This document shows, one piece after another, positions 22,937 through 31,229 of a stretch of 37,591 bases of DNA. The notes beneath the pieces were generated by a model. That model saw only the letters and a list, made by a program, of their open reading frames with translations, made no database searches and was not told the origin of the DNA. The stretch's first letter is position 1. Each line of letters opens with the position of its first letter. The translations under genes and the position numbers were made by a program. The stretch is from Catenulispora sp. EB89 (lineage in GTDB: Bacteria; Actinomycetota; Actinomycetes; Streptomycetales; Catenulisporaceae), in contig NZ_JBGCCU010000049.1 in the NCBI RefSeq assembly GCF_041261445.1, positions 1 through 37,591 on the forward strand, in the 5' to 3' direction.

Positions 22937-23506
22937 GTGAATGACGACGACAGCAGCGCCACAGGGCTGGGGCCCACTGCGCGGGATCCGGAGGGCGTCG
23001 ATGCTGACTTCACCGCGTTCGTCGCGGCGCAGGGGGCGCGCCTGTTGCGGTTGGCGGAGCTGATCTGCGGGGATCCGCATCGGGCCGCCGATCTGACGCA
23101 GACCGCGTTGGAGCGCGCCTATCTGCGGTGGCACCGTATCCGCTCCGACGATCCGTTGGCCTATGTGCGCCGGATCATCGTCAACTCCTATCGCGACTGG
23201 TGGCGGCTGCGCCGGGGTCGTGAGTGGAGCACGGATGCGGTGCCCGAGCGGGCGCAGGCGTGGGATGTCGCGGACCGTCAGGCGCAGCAGGACCTGATGC
23301 AGGCCGCGCTGCGGAAGCTGTCGCGGCGTGAGCGGCAGGTCGTGGTGCTGCGCTACTACGCGGACCTGAGTGAGGCGGCTATCGCGGCGGAGTTGCGGAT
23401 CGCGCCGGGGACCGTCAAGAGCAGCCTGTCGCGGGCCCTGGGGCGGCTGCGGGCACTGCCGGAGTTTGCCGAGCGCGGCGAACGGGTCGAACTGGAAAGG
23501 GGATGA
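22937..23506 (+). CDS. SigE-family ECF RNA polymerase sigma factor
   Basis: Extracytoplasmic-function sigma factor of the actinobacterial SigE (TIGR02983-like) family, 189 residues. Region 2 covers about residues 20-95 (FTAFVAAQGARLLRLAELI, DPHRAADLTQTALERAYLRWHRI, ending YVRRIIVNSYRDWWRLRR), and region 4 covers about 120-175 (LRKLSRRERQVVVLRYY, APGTVKSSLSRALGRL). There is no extra C-terminal domain. The start chosen is GTG at 22937; GTG 22931 and 22880 are alternatives and none has a strong ribosome-binding site. The membrane protein gene begins at its stop codon, the usual layout for a sigma factor and its controller. Target promoters are not evident. Confidence 0.9.
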   Translation: MNDDDSSATGLGPTARDPEGVDADFTAFVAAQGARLLRLAELICGDPHRAADLTQTALERAYLRWHRIRSDDPLAYVRRIIVNSYRDWWRLRRGREWSTDAVPERAQAWDVADRQAQQDLMQAALRKLSRRERQVVVLRYYADLSEAAIAAELRIAPGTVKSSLSRALGRLRALPEFAERGERVELERG

Positions 23507-23511
23507 AGTAC

Positions 23512-24444
23512 ATGGATGAGAATCAGGATGTCGGGGGCTCGGGTTTCGAGGAGCGGATCAGGGAGTTGTTCGCGGACGGGACCGCGGACGGGGTGGTCTC
23601 TGCGGGCGGGGTGATCGACGGGGCGCGGCGCCGGCGGGTGCGGCATCGGGCGACGGCGGCCGGGTCGTCGTTGGCGGTGCTGGGGGTCGCGGTGGGGGCG
23701 ATCGCGTTCGCCGGGGGGAACGTCGGGGAGAACGCGGGCGCGGCGTCCGGAGGCGCATGGATCGCGAAGCACAGCACTCCCGTGCCGACCGGGGCCCTGG
23801 CGCCCAAGACCTGTTCGGCCTCGGTGACCGGTACGGTGCCCGGCACGACGACCACCACGCTGGACAGTCTGCTCTTCAACACCGTGTCGGGGACGACCGC
23901 AGGAATCCCGTGGGCCGTCCAGATCCATGTCTTCCCCGACAAGAAGTCGCACATCGACTGGGAGGACGACAAACTCCCGCCGGGCTCCATCCCGCAGGCC
24001 GCTAAGGACGCCGAGCACCCGGGGGCCATGGCGCAGTTCCGGACGCCGGGAGTGCAGGGCTACAGCGAAGTCGGCGGGCCCGACGGCACTTCGGGGGACT
24101 CGCAGTACTTCACCATCCAGGAGGGCAGGGGCATCGGCACCAGTACAGCGGCCAAGACTTCGCAAGGCTCGGCCCCGGGCCAGAACCCGCGGGTCTACAC
24201 CGCCTATGTAACGTCAGGATGGATGGGGCCGGACGTCGACCACCTGTGCGCGCAGTACGCCGACCACGCGGAGTTCGAGCCGGTGTATCGGATCCAGGGA
24301 GGCGACTTCTACGTGTTCGGATACTCGGCGGCCGATCGTCCGCAGAAGGTGATCGGCTATAGCGCTTCCGGAACGGTAGTGGGGACGGCGACGGCCGTTA
24401 AGGGCGGTCAGTACTTCCTCCTGTCGCTGCCCGGAACGAAGTAG
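23512..24444 (+). CDS. Single-pass membrane protein, candidate sigma-factor partner
   Basis: A 310-residue protein with a short acidic cytoplasmic N-terminus, an Arg-rich stop (ARRRRVRHR), one membrane helix (about residues 50-68) and an extracytoplasmic domain of about 240 residues with no family I recognise. It is encoded directly after the SigE-type sigma factor. AAAGGGG lies 9 bases before ATG 23512; ATG 23503, overlapping the sigma stop as ATGA, is the alternative start. The N-terminus has no HxxxCxxC zinc anti-sigma motif, so if it restrains the sigma factor it does so by another kind of contact. Two cysteines in the outer domain might form a disulfide. Role is inferred from gene order and topology. 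Confidence 0.7.
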   Translation: MDENQDVGGSGFEERIRELFADGTADGVVSAGGVIDGARRRRVRHRATAAGSSLAVLGVAVGAIAFAGGNVGENAGAASGGAWIAKHSTPVPTGALAPKTCSASVTGTVPGTTTTTLDSLLFNTVSGTTAGIPWAVQIHVFPDKKSHIDWEDDKLPPGSIPQAAKDAEHPGAMAQFRTPGVQGYSEVGGPDGTSGDSQYFTIQEGRGIGTSTAAKTSQGSAPGQNPRVYTAYVTSGWMGPDVDHLCAQYADHAEFEPVYRIQGGDFYVFGYSAADRPQKVIGYSASGTVVGTATAVKGGQYFLLSLPGTK

Positions 24445-24462
24445 AAGACCGAAGCAGAAGAC

Positions 24463-24508
24463 CGCGCGGGCCACTCGCCGCCATGCGACGACGACGAGGG
24501 CCCGCGCG
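24463..24508. terminator. Inverted repeat between convergent genes
   Basis: CGCGCGGGCC at 24463-24472 pairs perfectly with GGCCCGCGCG at 24499-24508. It lies between the ends of the rightward membrane-protein gene and the leftward aspS. There is no U-run, so it may act as a weak bidirectional stop. Confidence 0.4.
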
Positions 24509-24562
24509 TAAACGTGAGTTGCGCGCAAAGCATGCAGAGCGCGCAAAGCACCTAGAGAGCGC

Positions 24563-25855
24563 TCACGGCGTGAGCCTGTGCAGGTCCCGAGGGAACAGCG
24601 CCGTCCGCCGCAGGTTGTCCGCCTCCGTCAGCCGCATCGTCCAGCGCTCCAAGCCCAGGGCGAACCCGCCGTGCGGCGGCATCCCGTGCTTGAAGTTCGC
24701 CAGATACCCCTCGTACGCCTCCGTCGTCTCCCCGCGCGCGGCGAGCGCCGCCACGTAGTCCTCATAGCGGTGCAGCCGCTGTCCGCCGGTGATCAGCTCC
24801 AGCCCCCGGAAGATCAGGTCGAAGCTGTTCGAGTACTGCGGCCGGTCCGGCTGCGCGTGCGTGTAGAAGGGCCGCTTGACCATCGGGTATCCGGTGACGA
24901 ACAGGAACTCGCTCCCGAACTCCCGCAGTGCCCACGCGCTCAGCTCGCGCTCGTTGGCCGGCGACAGGTCCGGCTCGTCCTCGCCGAGCATTTCCATCGC
25001 GTCCGCGAAGTGGATCTCGGGGATCTGCTCCGGCACCACCGGTAGTTTCACCCCGAGCAGGTCCACCGCGGCCGCCGCGCGCTCGCCGACGGCGGCGACC
25101 ATGCCGGCCAGCGCCTGGCGCACCACCGCCATCACGTCGCGGTGGTCGGTGATGAAGCCGAGTTCGGCGTCCAGGCTCGTGTACTGGGCCAGGTGCCGGG
25201 CGGTGTCGGAGGGCTCGGCACGGAAGACCGGGCCGGTCTCGTAGACCCGTTCGAAGACGCCGACCATCGCCTGCTTGAAGAACTGCGGCGACTGCGCCAG
25301 GTACGCCTTGCGGCCGAACCAGTCCAGGGCGAAGACGTTCGCGCCGGACTCGGTGGCCGAGCCGACGATCTTCGGGGTGTGGATCTCGGTGAAGCCCTCG
25401 GCGTCCAGGGCGCTGCGGAAGCCCGCGACGGAGGCGGCCGTGATCTGGAACGGGGCGTTCAGGAGCGGGTGGCGCAGGGTCACCGGCGCGCCGTCCAGGA
25501 TGGTCGGCAGCGAGGCGGTCACGCTCGGCCGGTAGATCTCCAGCGGCGGCGTCTCGGCCGGGCTGGACAGCAGCTCGACCTGAGGGCCCGCGGCCGGCGC
25601 GACGACCTCCACGCCGCCGGGCGCCTGCTCGTTCGCGGTCACGACCCCGACGAAGGAGAGCACGGTCTCCTCGGGGATGTCGCGCAGCTGCTCGGCGAGG
25701 GCGCCCGGCAGGACGGTCTGCGTCAGGCCGCTGCGGTCGCGCAGGATCAGGAACGTGACGTTCTTCAACTCGCGGCGGCGATGCAGCCAGCCGGACACCC
25801 GGACGGTTTCACCTACGTGCGCCGACATCTCGGACGCCAATACGCGGTGGATCAT
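24563..25855 (-). CDS. aspS: Aspartyl-tRNA synthetase, archaeal type, probably non-discriminating
   Basis: Class II aminoacyl-tRNA synthetase that attaches aspartate to tRNA-Asp and, if non-discriminating, also to tRNA-Asn for later amidation. At 430 residues it is the short archaeal/eukaryotic type without the bacterial GAD insertion. The N-terminal OB-fold anticodon domain (about 1-105) has GWLHRRRELK; motif 2 is FRAEPSDTARHLAQYTSLDAELG and motif 3 is GGFALGLERWTMRL. His25 and Pro79 fall at the positions where Trp and Lys mark discriminating archaeal enzymes. The start is ATG at 25855, downstream of a sequestered GGGAGGG; the frame is open further upstream but that is the riboswitch. Probably a second or replacement AspRS; the rest of the genome would tell. 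Confidence 0.93.
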   Translation of the reverse strand: MIHRVLASEMSAHVGETVRVSGWLHRRRELKNVTFLILRDRSGLTQTVLPGALAEQLRDIPEETVLSFVGVVTANEQAPGGVEVVAPAAGPQVELLSSPAETPPLEIYRPSVTASLPTILDGAPVTLRHPLLNAPFQITAASVAGFRSALDAEGFTEIHTPKIVGSATESGANVFALDWFGRKAYLAQSPQFFKQAMVGVFERVYETGPVFRAEPSDTARHLAQYTSLDAELGFITDHRDVMAVVRQALAGMVAAVGERAAAAVDLLGVKLPVVPEQIPEIHFADAMEMLGEDEPDLSPANERELSAWALREFGSEFLFVTGYPMVKRPFYTHAQPDRPQYSNSFDLIFRGLELITGGQRLHRYEDYVAALAARGETTEAYEGYLANFKHGMPPHGGFALGLERWTMRLTEADNLRRTALFPRDLHRLTP

Positions 25856-26105
25856 TGTTAGCCCTCCCAAGGGCCTCGAAGTGATCCCTTGGGGGTGCGG
25901 GCGATAAGGGAATCGCGGTACCACCGCACCTTCGCCGCGGCTTGCGGCCGCGACCTCGTGGCGGCCCGGTGACGGGGGCCATCCGGCGGGGCATTGCCTC
26001 CCCGCACTCGGGAGGGTCTTCGCCTCGGGACGCGGGGCCGTCTTCCCAGCTGCCGACGGCTCTCTGGACCCGCGCGGATCCGAGGCTACTCGTCTCCTTC
26101 AACGT
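25856..26105 (-). promoter_or_regulatory. T-box riboswitch, Asp specifier, translational type
   Basis: On the minus strand Stem I shows the loop E halves AGUA (26090-26087) and GAA (26021-26019) followed by the specifier GAC (26018-26016), an Asp codon. GCCTCGG/CCGAGGC and CGCGGG/CCCGCG pair above it, and an AGAGAG element (26065-26060) leads to the apical GGCAGCTGGGAA loop. The T-box GTGGTACCGCG has its tRNA-end-binding UGGU at 25923-25920, within an antisequestrator closed by GGTGCG (25930-25925) and CGCACC (25899-25894). The competing hairpin pairs CCCAAGGG (25893-25886) with CCCUUGGG (25873-25866) and covers the Shine-Dalgarno GGGAGGG (25868-25862). Uncharged tRNA-Asp should free the ribosome site. 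No U-run is present, so control is translational. Confidence 0.88.
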
Positions 26106-26133
26106 GTTGGAGGGATCTTAACTCCGGCGGGGA

Positions 26134-28152
26134 TCACGAACAATCGAATACTCCGCTGGGGGCGGCGGCCTTAGCGCTTGCAGAGGAGGCGGAGGCGGTG
26201 TCGGCATGAGCAGTAGAGGTAGAGGTAGCGCTAAAGGTAGAAGCGCTACGGGGCACAGAGACGGAAACCAGGCCCGGCACTCCGTGACAATGCCCGGTCA
26301 CCCACGCGTCGCGATCCTTAGCCGCGGCACTGCGTCCGCCCATACGCATCCCCGTCACTACGACGTACCGCACCTGCCCAGCGCGCACGAGCGCCGCCAG
26401 CCCCTGCGCGGTCGGCGCCGGAGCGTCGCTCGTGAAGCCGCCCATGGGGAGGACCGGGATGTTGTCCGCGAGGTAGGTGGCGGCGGCCATCGAGCCGTCT
26501 ACTGCGGCGGCGTAGTGACGACCGTCGCGGTTGTGCTTCAGGAAGCGCAGCACCTGCGGATCGGGTCCTCGGCCGAAGTCGCGCAGGCCGCGCTCGATCT
26601 CGTCGTTGACGGCCGCGCTGGTCTTCCGGCCCCCGAACATCCCCTGCGGCGGTCCGGCGGAGGCGGCGACGCTGCCCATCGTGTCGCCCCGGCGGGTGAG
26701 TACAGAGGACGCCCATACGGCCGGTGCGGCCAGTGCCGCAGTAGCGACAGCGAGAGCGGACACCGCGCCGAGGGCGCGGTTGCGGGAGAGGCGGGCCCAG
26801 GGGGTCAACGCGATCGCCAGGACGGCGGCGGCCAGGACGAACCAGCGCAGCCACGGCTGGTAGTGCGGAGTCTCACGGCTCGCGAGGAACGCCCAGCCGC
26901 CGGTCACCGTGACCAGCGCCGGCAGCTGCCACGTGCGACCGCGGGCGGCGGCGACGAAGGCGGCGCCGGCGAGTGCGGCGACCGGAGGGGCGAGGGTCGA
27001 GGTGTAGTAGGAGTGGATGCCGGTGGCCGCGCAGAAGGCCAGTCCGTAGATGCCCAGCCAGCCGCCCCAGAACAGGTAGCCGGCGAGGGTCTTCTGGCGC
27101 GCGCGGTCCGCTGTCGTCACGGTCGCCGCAGTGGTCTGCTGGCTTGCTGAGTCCGTAGCGAGAGACTCAAGCGCAATGCGCGCAGCCCGCCGCCCTCGCC
27201 AAGCCATCCAGAGCCCCGCACCCAGCCCCGCCACCGCCGCCGGCACCAGCCAGCTGATCTGCCCCGCCGACGCCGCCCCGAAGATCCGCCCGAGCCCGGC
27301 CGGGCCGCCGGCTCCCGACAGCACCGCGCCCCCGGCCAGCGGGTCGGTGCCGGCGCCCTGGCCCCCGATGCGGCCGAAGCCGTTGTACTGGAACACCATC
27401 TCCCACACCGAGTTGTGGACCGATCCGTCGATGTAGGGGCGCTGCGAGGCCGGCGTCAGCGTCACGAACACCATCCACGCCAGCGACACCGCCGCGACCA
27501 GCGTCCCGTACACGGCCGCCCGGCCCAGGCGCCACCAGCGCGTGCCGGCGCCGAGTAGGAAACACGTTCCGGCGAAGACCGGCACGACCAGCAGCGCCTG
27601 CCCCATCTTCACGTTGAACGCCACGCCCAGCCACACCGCCGAGGCCGCCAGCCACCAGGTGGCGCGCCGTCCGCCGTCGGCCCAGCGCCACAGCGCGTGC
27701 GCGGCGACGACCATGAAGAACACCATCAGCGCGTCGGGGATGTTCGTGCGCGACAGTGCCACGGTCACCGGGGTCAGGGTGTAGCCGACGGCGGCGGCGT
27801 ACCCGGCGCCCCGGCCGGCCCAGCGGCGCACCGTGACGAACAGCAGCGGCACGCACGCCGTGGCCGCCAGCACCTGCGGCAGCAGCACCGCCCAGGGGTG
27901 GAACCCGAACATCCGCACCGACAGGGCCTGCACCCAGAACGCGCCGGGCAGCTTGTCGGTGGTGATGAAGCCCGCCGGGTCGAAGGCCCCGTAGACGAAG
28001 TCGTGCCAGTCCGCGCCCATCGAGCGGACGGCCGCCGTGTAGTAGGGGTGCGTCCGGCCGTGCTGGAAGCCCCATCCGAACATCACCGCGGCCAGCGCTG
28101 TGAGGGCAGCGACCAGGGCCCGGTCCGAGGACCGTCGAGAAATCCACGCCAT
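26134..28152 (-). CDS. YkcB/ArnT-like GT39-type membrane glycosyltransferase
   Basis: Integral membrane glycosyltransferase of the PMT/ArnT superfamily (GT-C fold), about 672 residues, using a polyprenyl-phosphate sugar to modify an extracellular acceptor. The N-terminal half has about ten helices. The first outer loop, YYTAAVRSMGADWHDFVYGAFDPAGFITTDKLP (shown in part), matches the YkcB subgroup, as does the C-terminal soluble domain near 540-620 (FLKHNRDGRHYAAAVDG, then DNIPVLPMGGFTSDAP). A Ser/Thr/Ala-rich stretch of about 30 residues is inserted just before the C-terminal FDCS. ATG at 28152 is chosen; GTG at 28185 adds 11 residues and would be nearly leaderless. Acceptor unknown. It is divergent from the DeoR regulator. 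Confidence 0.87.
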   Translation of the reverse strand: MAWISRRSSDRALVAALTALAAVMFGWGFQHGRTHPYYTAAVRSMGADWHDFVYGAFDPAGFITTDKLPGAFWVQALSVRMFGFHPWAVLLPQVLAATACVPLLFVTVRRWAGRGAGYAAAVGYTLTPVTVALSRTNIPDALMVFFMVVAAHALWRWADGGRRATWWLAASAVWLGVAFNVKMGQALLVVPVFAGTCFLLGAGTRWWRLGRAAVYGTLVAAVSLAWMVFVTLTPASQRPYIDGSVHNSVWEMVFQYNGFGRIGGQGAGTDPLAGGAVLSGAGGPAGLGRIFGAASAGQISWLVPAAVAGLGAGLWMAWRGRRAARIALESLATDSASQQTTAATVTTADRARQKTLAGYLFWGGWLGIYGLAFCAATGIHSYYTSTLAPPVAALAGAAFVAAARGRTWQLPALVTVTGGWAFLASRETPHYQPWLRWFVLAAAVLAIALTPWARLSRNRALGAVSALAVATAALAAPAVWASSVLTRRGDTMGSVAASAGPPQGMFGGRKTSAAVNDEIERGLRDFGRGPDPQVLRFLKHNRDGRHYAAAVDGSMAAATYLADNIPVLPMGGFTSDAPAPTAQGLAALVRAGQVRYVVVTGMRMGGRSAAAKDRDAWVTGHCHGVPGLVSVSVPRSASTFSATSTSTAHADTASASSASAKAAAPSGVFDCS

Positions 28153-28320
28153 GTCCGGACAACGAGCATGATCAGGACGGGTCACTATGAAGTTACGAAA
28201 CTGTCATTGAACGCAGAATAACGGTGCAGTTGGGGCGCCCGAGAAAGACGATGATCATTCATGCTCGGAATCTGCGCGAACGAACATCGCAGTGAGCGGA
28301 TCGCGCGCTACTGTGTCCCC

Positions 28321-29085
28321 ATGCGCCAAGAAGACCGCCTCGGAGCCATCCTCGCCCTGCTGGCCGACCACGGTTCCGTGGGTGTGGTGGAAACCGCCGA
28401 GCGCCTGGGCACTTCCCAGGCCACCATCCGCCGCGACCTGCAGGCCCTGGAGGAACAGGGCCTGGTCAAGCGCACGCACGGCGGCGCCGTCCCGGCCGGC
28501 GTGCTGTACGAGCTGCCCATGCGCTACCGCGGCGCGCGCCAGCAGGAGGAGAAGAGCCGGATCGCCGAGCTCGCGGCCGGTCTGATCGACGAGAGTGCGG
28601 CGACTGTGGGCCTGTGCGGGGGCACGACCACCAGCGAGGTGGCGCGGTTCCTGGGGATGCGCGGCGGGCTGAAGATCGTCACCAACGCCCTCAACATCGC
28701 CGCCGAGCTGGCGCTGCGTCCGGCCATAGACCTGGTGGTCACCGGTGGCACCGTGCGCACCGAGTCCTACGAGCTGATCGGCCCGGTCGCCGAGCGCGCG
28801 CTGGAGGGCTTCAACCTGGACGCCTCGTTCCTGGGTGTCGGCGGGGTCAGCGCGGCGGCCGGCGTCACCACGCACCACGAGGTCGAGGCGCAGACGAACC
28901 GCGCCATGATCCTGCAGTCGGCGCGCGTGATCGTGGTCGCCGACGGGACCAAGGTCGGGCGCCGGGCCTTCGCGCGCATCGCCGAGGCCGCGCTCGTCTC
29001 GGATCTGGTCACCGACCCCAGCGCCGACCCCGCCGAGCTGGACGCGCTGCGGGAGCTCGGGGTTCGGATCCATCTCGCGGACTGA
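28321..29085 (+). CDS. DeoR-family transcriptional regulator
   Basis: Sugar-responsive repressor, 254 residues, normal size. The N-terminal winged helix (about 5-58) contains RLGAILALLADHGSVGVVETAERLGTSQATIRRDL in pieces, the DeoR signature, and GLVKRTHGG ends it. The C-terminal sugar-phosphate isomerase-like effector domain has GLCGGTTTSEVARFL, TNALNIAAEL, DLVVTGGTVR and VVADGTKVGR. The start is ATG at 28321, because TACTGT lies 6 bases upstream (leaderless pattern) and homologues begin here; an upstream ATG at 28261 would add 20 unrelated residues. Such proteins respond to a phosphorylated sugar, and the genes that follow make it the likely repressor of the amino-sugar cluster. Confidence 0.92.
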   Translation: MRQEDRLGAILALLADHGSVGVVETAERLGTSQATIRRDLQALEEQGLVKRTHGGAVPAGVLYELPMRYRGARQQEEKSRIAELAAGLIDESAATVGLCGGTTTSEVARFLGMRGGLKIVTNALNIAAELALRPAIDLVVTGGTVRTESYELIGPVAERALEGFNLDASFLGVGGVSAAAGVTTHHEVEAQTNRAMILQSARVIVVADGTKVGRRAFARIAEAALVSDLVTDPSADPAELDALRELGVRIHLAD

Positions 29086-29090
29086 GCGCC

Positions 29091-29155
29091 GGTTGAGCGG
29101 GCTGACCGGGCTGAGCGGGCTGAGCGGCCCGGGCGGACTGAGCGCGCTGAGCGGA
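29091..29155 (+). repeat. Imperfect 10-bp repeats after deoR
   Basis: About seven imperfect copies of CTGAGCGGGC-like decamers start right at the end of the DeoR gene. They are followed by a short imperfect hairpin at 29158-29179. The remainder of the 253-base gap before the SIS gene is GC-rich with the promoter candidate at 29264-29293. Confidence 0.6.
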
Positions 29156-29263
29156 TCGGTCGGGCAGGCCGCCCGAACCGGCGCCCGCGCGTGCTGACCC
29201 CTGCGCCGAGTTATGAGCCAGGTCGCGACACGTGGCGGCTGACCACCCGGTATTTCTTCCTGC

Positions 29264-29303
29264 TTGATTCTGCTCGACTCGTCTGGCTATCGTTCAGATA
29301 TAA
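29264..29303 (+). promoter_or_regulatory. Candidate promoter and operator of the amino-sugar operon
   Basis: TTGATT at 29264-29269 and TATCGT at 29288-29293 are 18 bases apart. TATC (29288-29291) and GATA form a small palindrome around GTTCA over and after the -10, a possible repressor site. The first structural gene starts about 45 bases downstream with a GGGAGAG ribosome-binding site. Confidence 0.4.
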
Positions 29304-29338
29304 GCACGGGAGTCGATCGCAGCCTGGGGAGAGAAGCC

Positions 29339-30286
29339 ATGTCCGGATCCGAACACGTCGACGCCGAGATAGCGAGCCAGCCGGACACCTGGCGCCGGGC
29401 CGCCGCCCTCGCCGTCGGCCCGACCGCCGAGGCGCTGCCGAAGAAGGGCGAGCGCGTCGCGGTCGTCGGCTGCGGCACCTCGCTGTACATGGCGCAGGCC
29501 TACGCGGTCCTGCGCGAGCAGGCCGGCCTCGGCGACACCGACGCCTTCGCCGCCTCAGAGTTCCCCTTCGGCCGGGCCTACGACCGCGTGGTCGCGCTCA
29601 GCCGCTCCGGCACCACGACCGAGGTGCTGGAACTGCTCCAGCGGCTCAAGGGCGCCATCGCCACCGTCGCGGTCATCGCCGACCCCGACACCCCGGCCCC
29701 GGCGCTGGCCGACCGGACCATCGTGCTGGACTTCGCCGATGAGAAGTCGGTCGTGCAGACCCGGTTCGCGACCACCGCGCTGACCCTGTTCCGCGCGCAC
29801 GTCGCCGCACAGTCCGGCACCGCCTTCGACCTGGAAAAGATCGTCGCCGACGCCCGGCACTGCGTCAGCGAGCCGCTGCCGGAGGGGATCCTGGACAAGA
29901 CCCAGTTCGCCTTCCTGGGCCGGGGCTGGACCGTCGGGCTGGCCAACGAGGCCGGGCTGAAGATGACCGAGGCCTCGCTCACCTGGACCCAGTCCTACCC
30001 GGCGATGGAGTACCGGCACGGGCCGATCAGCATCGCCTCCCCGGGGACGGTGACCTGGATGCTCGGCGAGGCCCCGCGCGGGCTGGCCGAGCAGGTGGAG
30101 GCCACCGGCGGGCAGTGGCTGGACGGTACCGCGGACGGTACCGCGGACGGTACCTCCGCCGGCCGCGACCCGCTGGCCGAGCTGATCCGGGTGCAGCGCC
30201 TGGCCGTGGCGCTCGGCGCGCGCAAGGGCCTGGAGGTCGACAACCCGCGCAACCTGACCCGCTCCGTCGTCCTGTCCGAGGTCTGA
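29339..30286 (+). CDS. SIS-domain sugar isomerase/deaminase, AgaS-like
   Basis: Double-SIS protein of 315 residues. The first SIS domain has VAVVGCGTSLYMAQAYA and the phosphosugar loop SRSGTTTEVLELL near 87-99; the second has FLGRGWTVGLANEAGLKMTEAS and the PAMEYRHGPIS motif that supplies active-site residues in GlmS/AgaS-like enzymes. In the galactosamine route AgaS deaminates and isomerises galactosamine-6-phosphate to tagatose-6-phosphate; the kinase and aldolase downstream favour this. A 12-bp repeat (about 30121-30156) inserts DGTADGTADGT near residue 262. GGGAGAG lies about 7 bases before the ATG. A glucosamine-6-phosphate deaminase-like role is the alternative. Confidence 0.88.
   Translation: MSGSEHVDAEIASQPDTWRRAAALAVGPTAEALPKKGERVAVVGCGTSLYMAQAYAVLREQAGLGDTDAFAASEFPFGRAYDRVVALSRSGTTTEVLELLQRLKGAIATVAVIADPDTPAPALADRTIVLDFADEKSVVQTRFATTALTLFRAHVAAQSGTAFDLEKIVADARHCVSEPLPEGILDKTQFAFLGRGWTVGLANEAGLKMTEASLTWTQSYPAMEYRHGPISIASPGTVTWMLGEAPRGLAEQVEATGGQWLDGTADGTADGTSAGRDPLAELIRVQRLAVALGARKGLEVDNPRNLTRSVVLSEV
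30121..30156 (+). repeat. 12-bp coding tandem repeat
   Basis: GGACGGTACCGC is present three times in tandem, the last copy ending differently, and encodes DGTADGTADGT in the SIS protein. It lies in a surface loop between conserved blocks, so it probably does not disturb the fold. Confidence 0.8.
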
Positions 30287-30287
30287 G

Positions 30288-31229
30288 ATGTCCGATCCCG
30301 AGCAGCGGTACGCGCTGGCCCTTGACGTCGGCGGCACCGGCATCAAAGCCGGCCTGGTCACCGCCGACGGCACGCTGACGCGCGGCTGGCGGCGCGCCAC
30401 CCGCATCGAGCGCGGCCCGCAGGCCGTCATCGACACGATCGCGGACTTCGCCGCCGAGCTGGTCCAGGAGACCGCCGCCGACGGCACGCCGGTCGTCGCC
30501 GCGGGCTTCGCGCTGCCCGGGATCATCGACGAGCAGAACGGGGTCGGGGTGTTCTCGGCCACCGTCGGCTGGCGCGGCGTGCCGTTCCGCGAACTGCTCG
30601 GCAAGCGCCTGGCCGTGCCGGTCGCCATCGGCCACGACGTGCGCGCCGGGGGAGTGGCCGAGGCCCGCATCGGCGCCGGCCGCGGCTCCGCGCGCTTCGT
30701 CTTCCTGCCGCTGGGCACCAGCATCGGCGGCGCGATCATGATCGACGGCGTGCCGAATCTCGGCAGCCGCGGCATGGGCGGCGAGTTCGGGCACATCGTA
30801 GTCCGCCCCGGCGGCCTGCCCTGCGGCTGCGGCCTGCACGGGTGCCTGGCGCAGTACTCCTCGGCCGGCGCGGTCGCGGCGCGCTACGCGCAGGCCGCCG
30901 GCACGCCGAACGCCGGCGCCCTGGATGTCGCCGCGCGCCTGGCCACCGGCGACCCGATCGCCCGCCGCGTCTGGGACGAGGCGGTCGACGTCCTGGCCGA
31001 CGCGCTGCTCACGACGGCGGCGCTGCTCGACCCGGACCGCGTGGTCATCGGCGGCGGCCTGGCCGAGGCCGGCGAGGTGCTGATGGCGCCGCTGGCCGAG
31101 GCGCTGGCGGCCAAGGCGACGTACCACGCGCTGCCGGAGCTGGTCACCGCCGAACTCGGCGACCTGGCCGGGTGCCGGGGGGCGGGGCTGCTGGCGTGGG
31201 ACCTGGTGCCTCAGGACCTGGCGACGTGA
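30288..31229 (+). CDS. ROK-family sugar kinase
   Basis: ATP-dependent hexose or amino-sugar kinase, 313 residues. The phosphate-binding loop LDVGGTGIKAG is at about 12-22, the catalytic Asp is in GHDVRAG near 116, and the structural zinc motif of the ROK family is GGEFGHIVVRPGG followed by CGCGLHGC near 175-185. GGGLAEAGEVL is the C-terminal phosphate block. Start is ATG at 30288, one base after the SIS stop, with GAGG upstream. Its stop overlaps the next start (GTGA). In this cluster the likely substrate is galactosamine or N-acetylgalactosamine, but ROK specificity cannot be read from motifs and glucokinase remains possible. Confidence 0.9.
   Translation: MSDPEQRYALALDVGGTGIKAGLVTADGTLTRGWRRATRIERGPQAVIDTIADFAAELVQETAADGTPVVAAGFALPGIIDEQNGVGVFSATVGWRGVPFRELLGKRLAVPVAIGHDVRAGGVAEARIGAGRGSARFVFLPLGTSIGGAIMIDGVPNLGSRGMGGEFGHIVVRPGGLPCGCGLHGCLAQYSSAGAVAARYAQAAGTPNAGALDVAARLATGDPIARRVWDEAVDVLADALLTTAALLDPDRVVIGGGLAEAGEVLMAPLAEALAAKATYHALPELVTAELGDLAGCRGAGLLAWDLVPQDLAT

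Noticed and set aside
26105-26133. Promoter for aspS just upstream of the T-box
   Set aside because: The 28 bases between the glycosyltransferase stop and Stem I contain no convincing -10 or -35 pair in the aspS direction; the promoter may lie within the end of the neighbouring gene.
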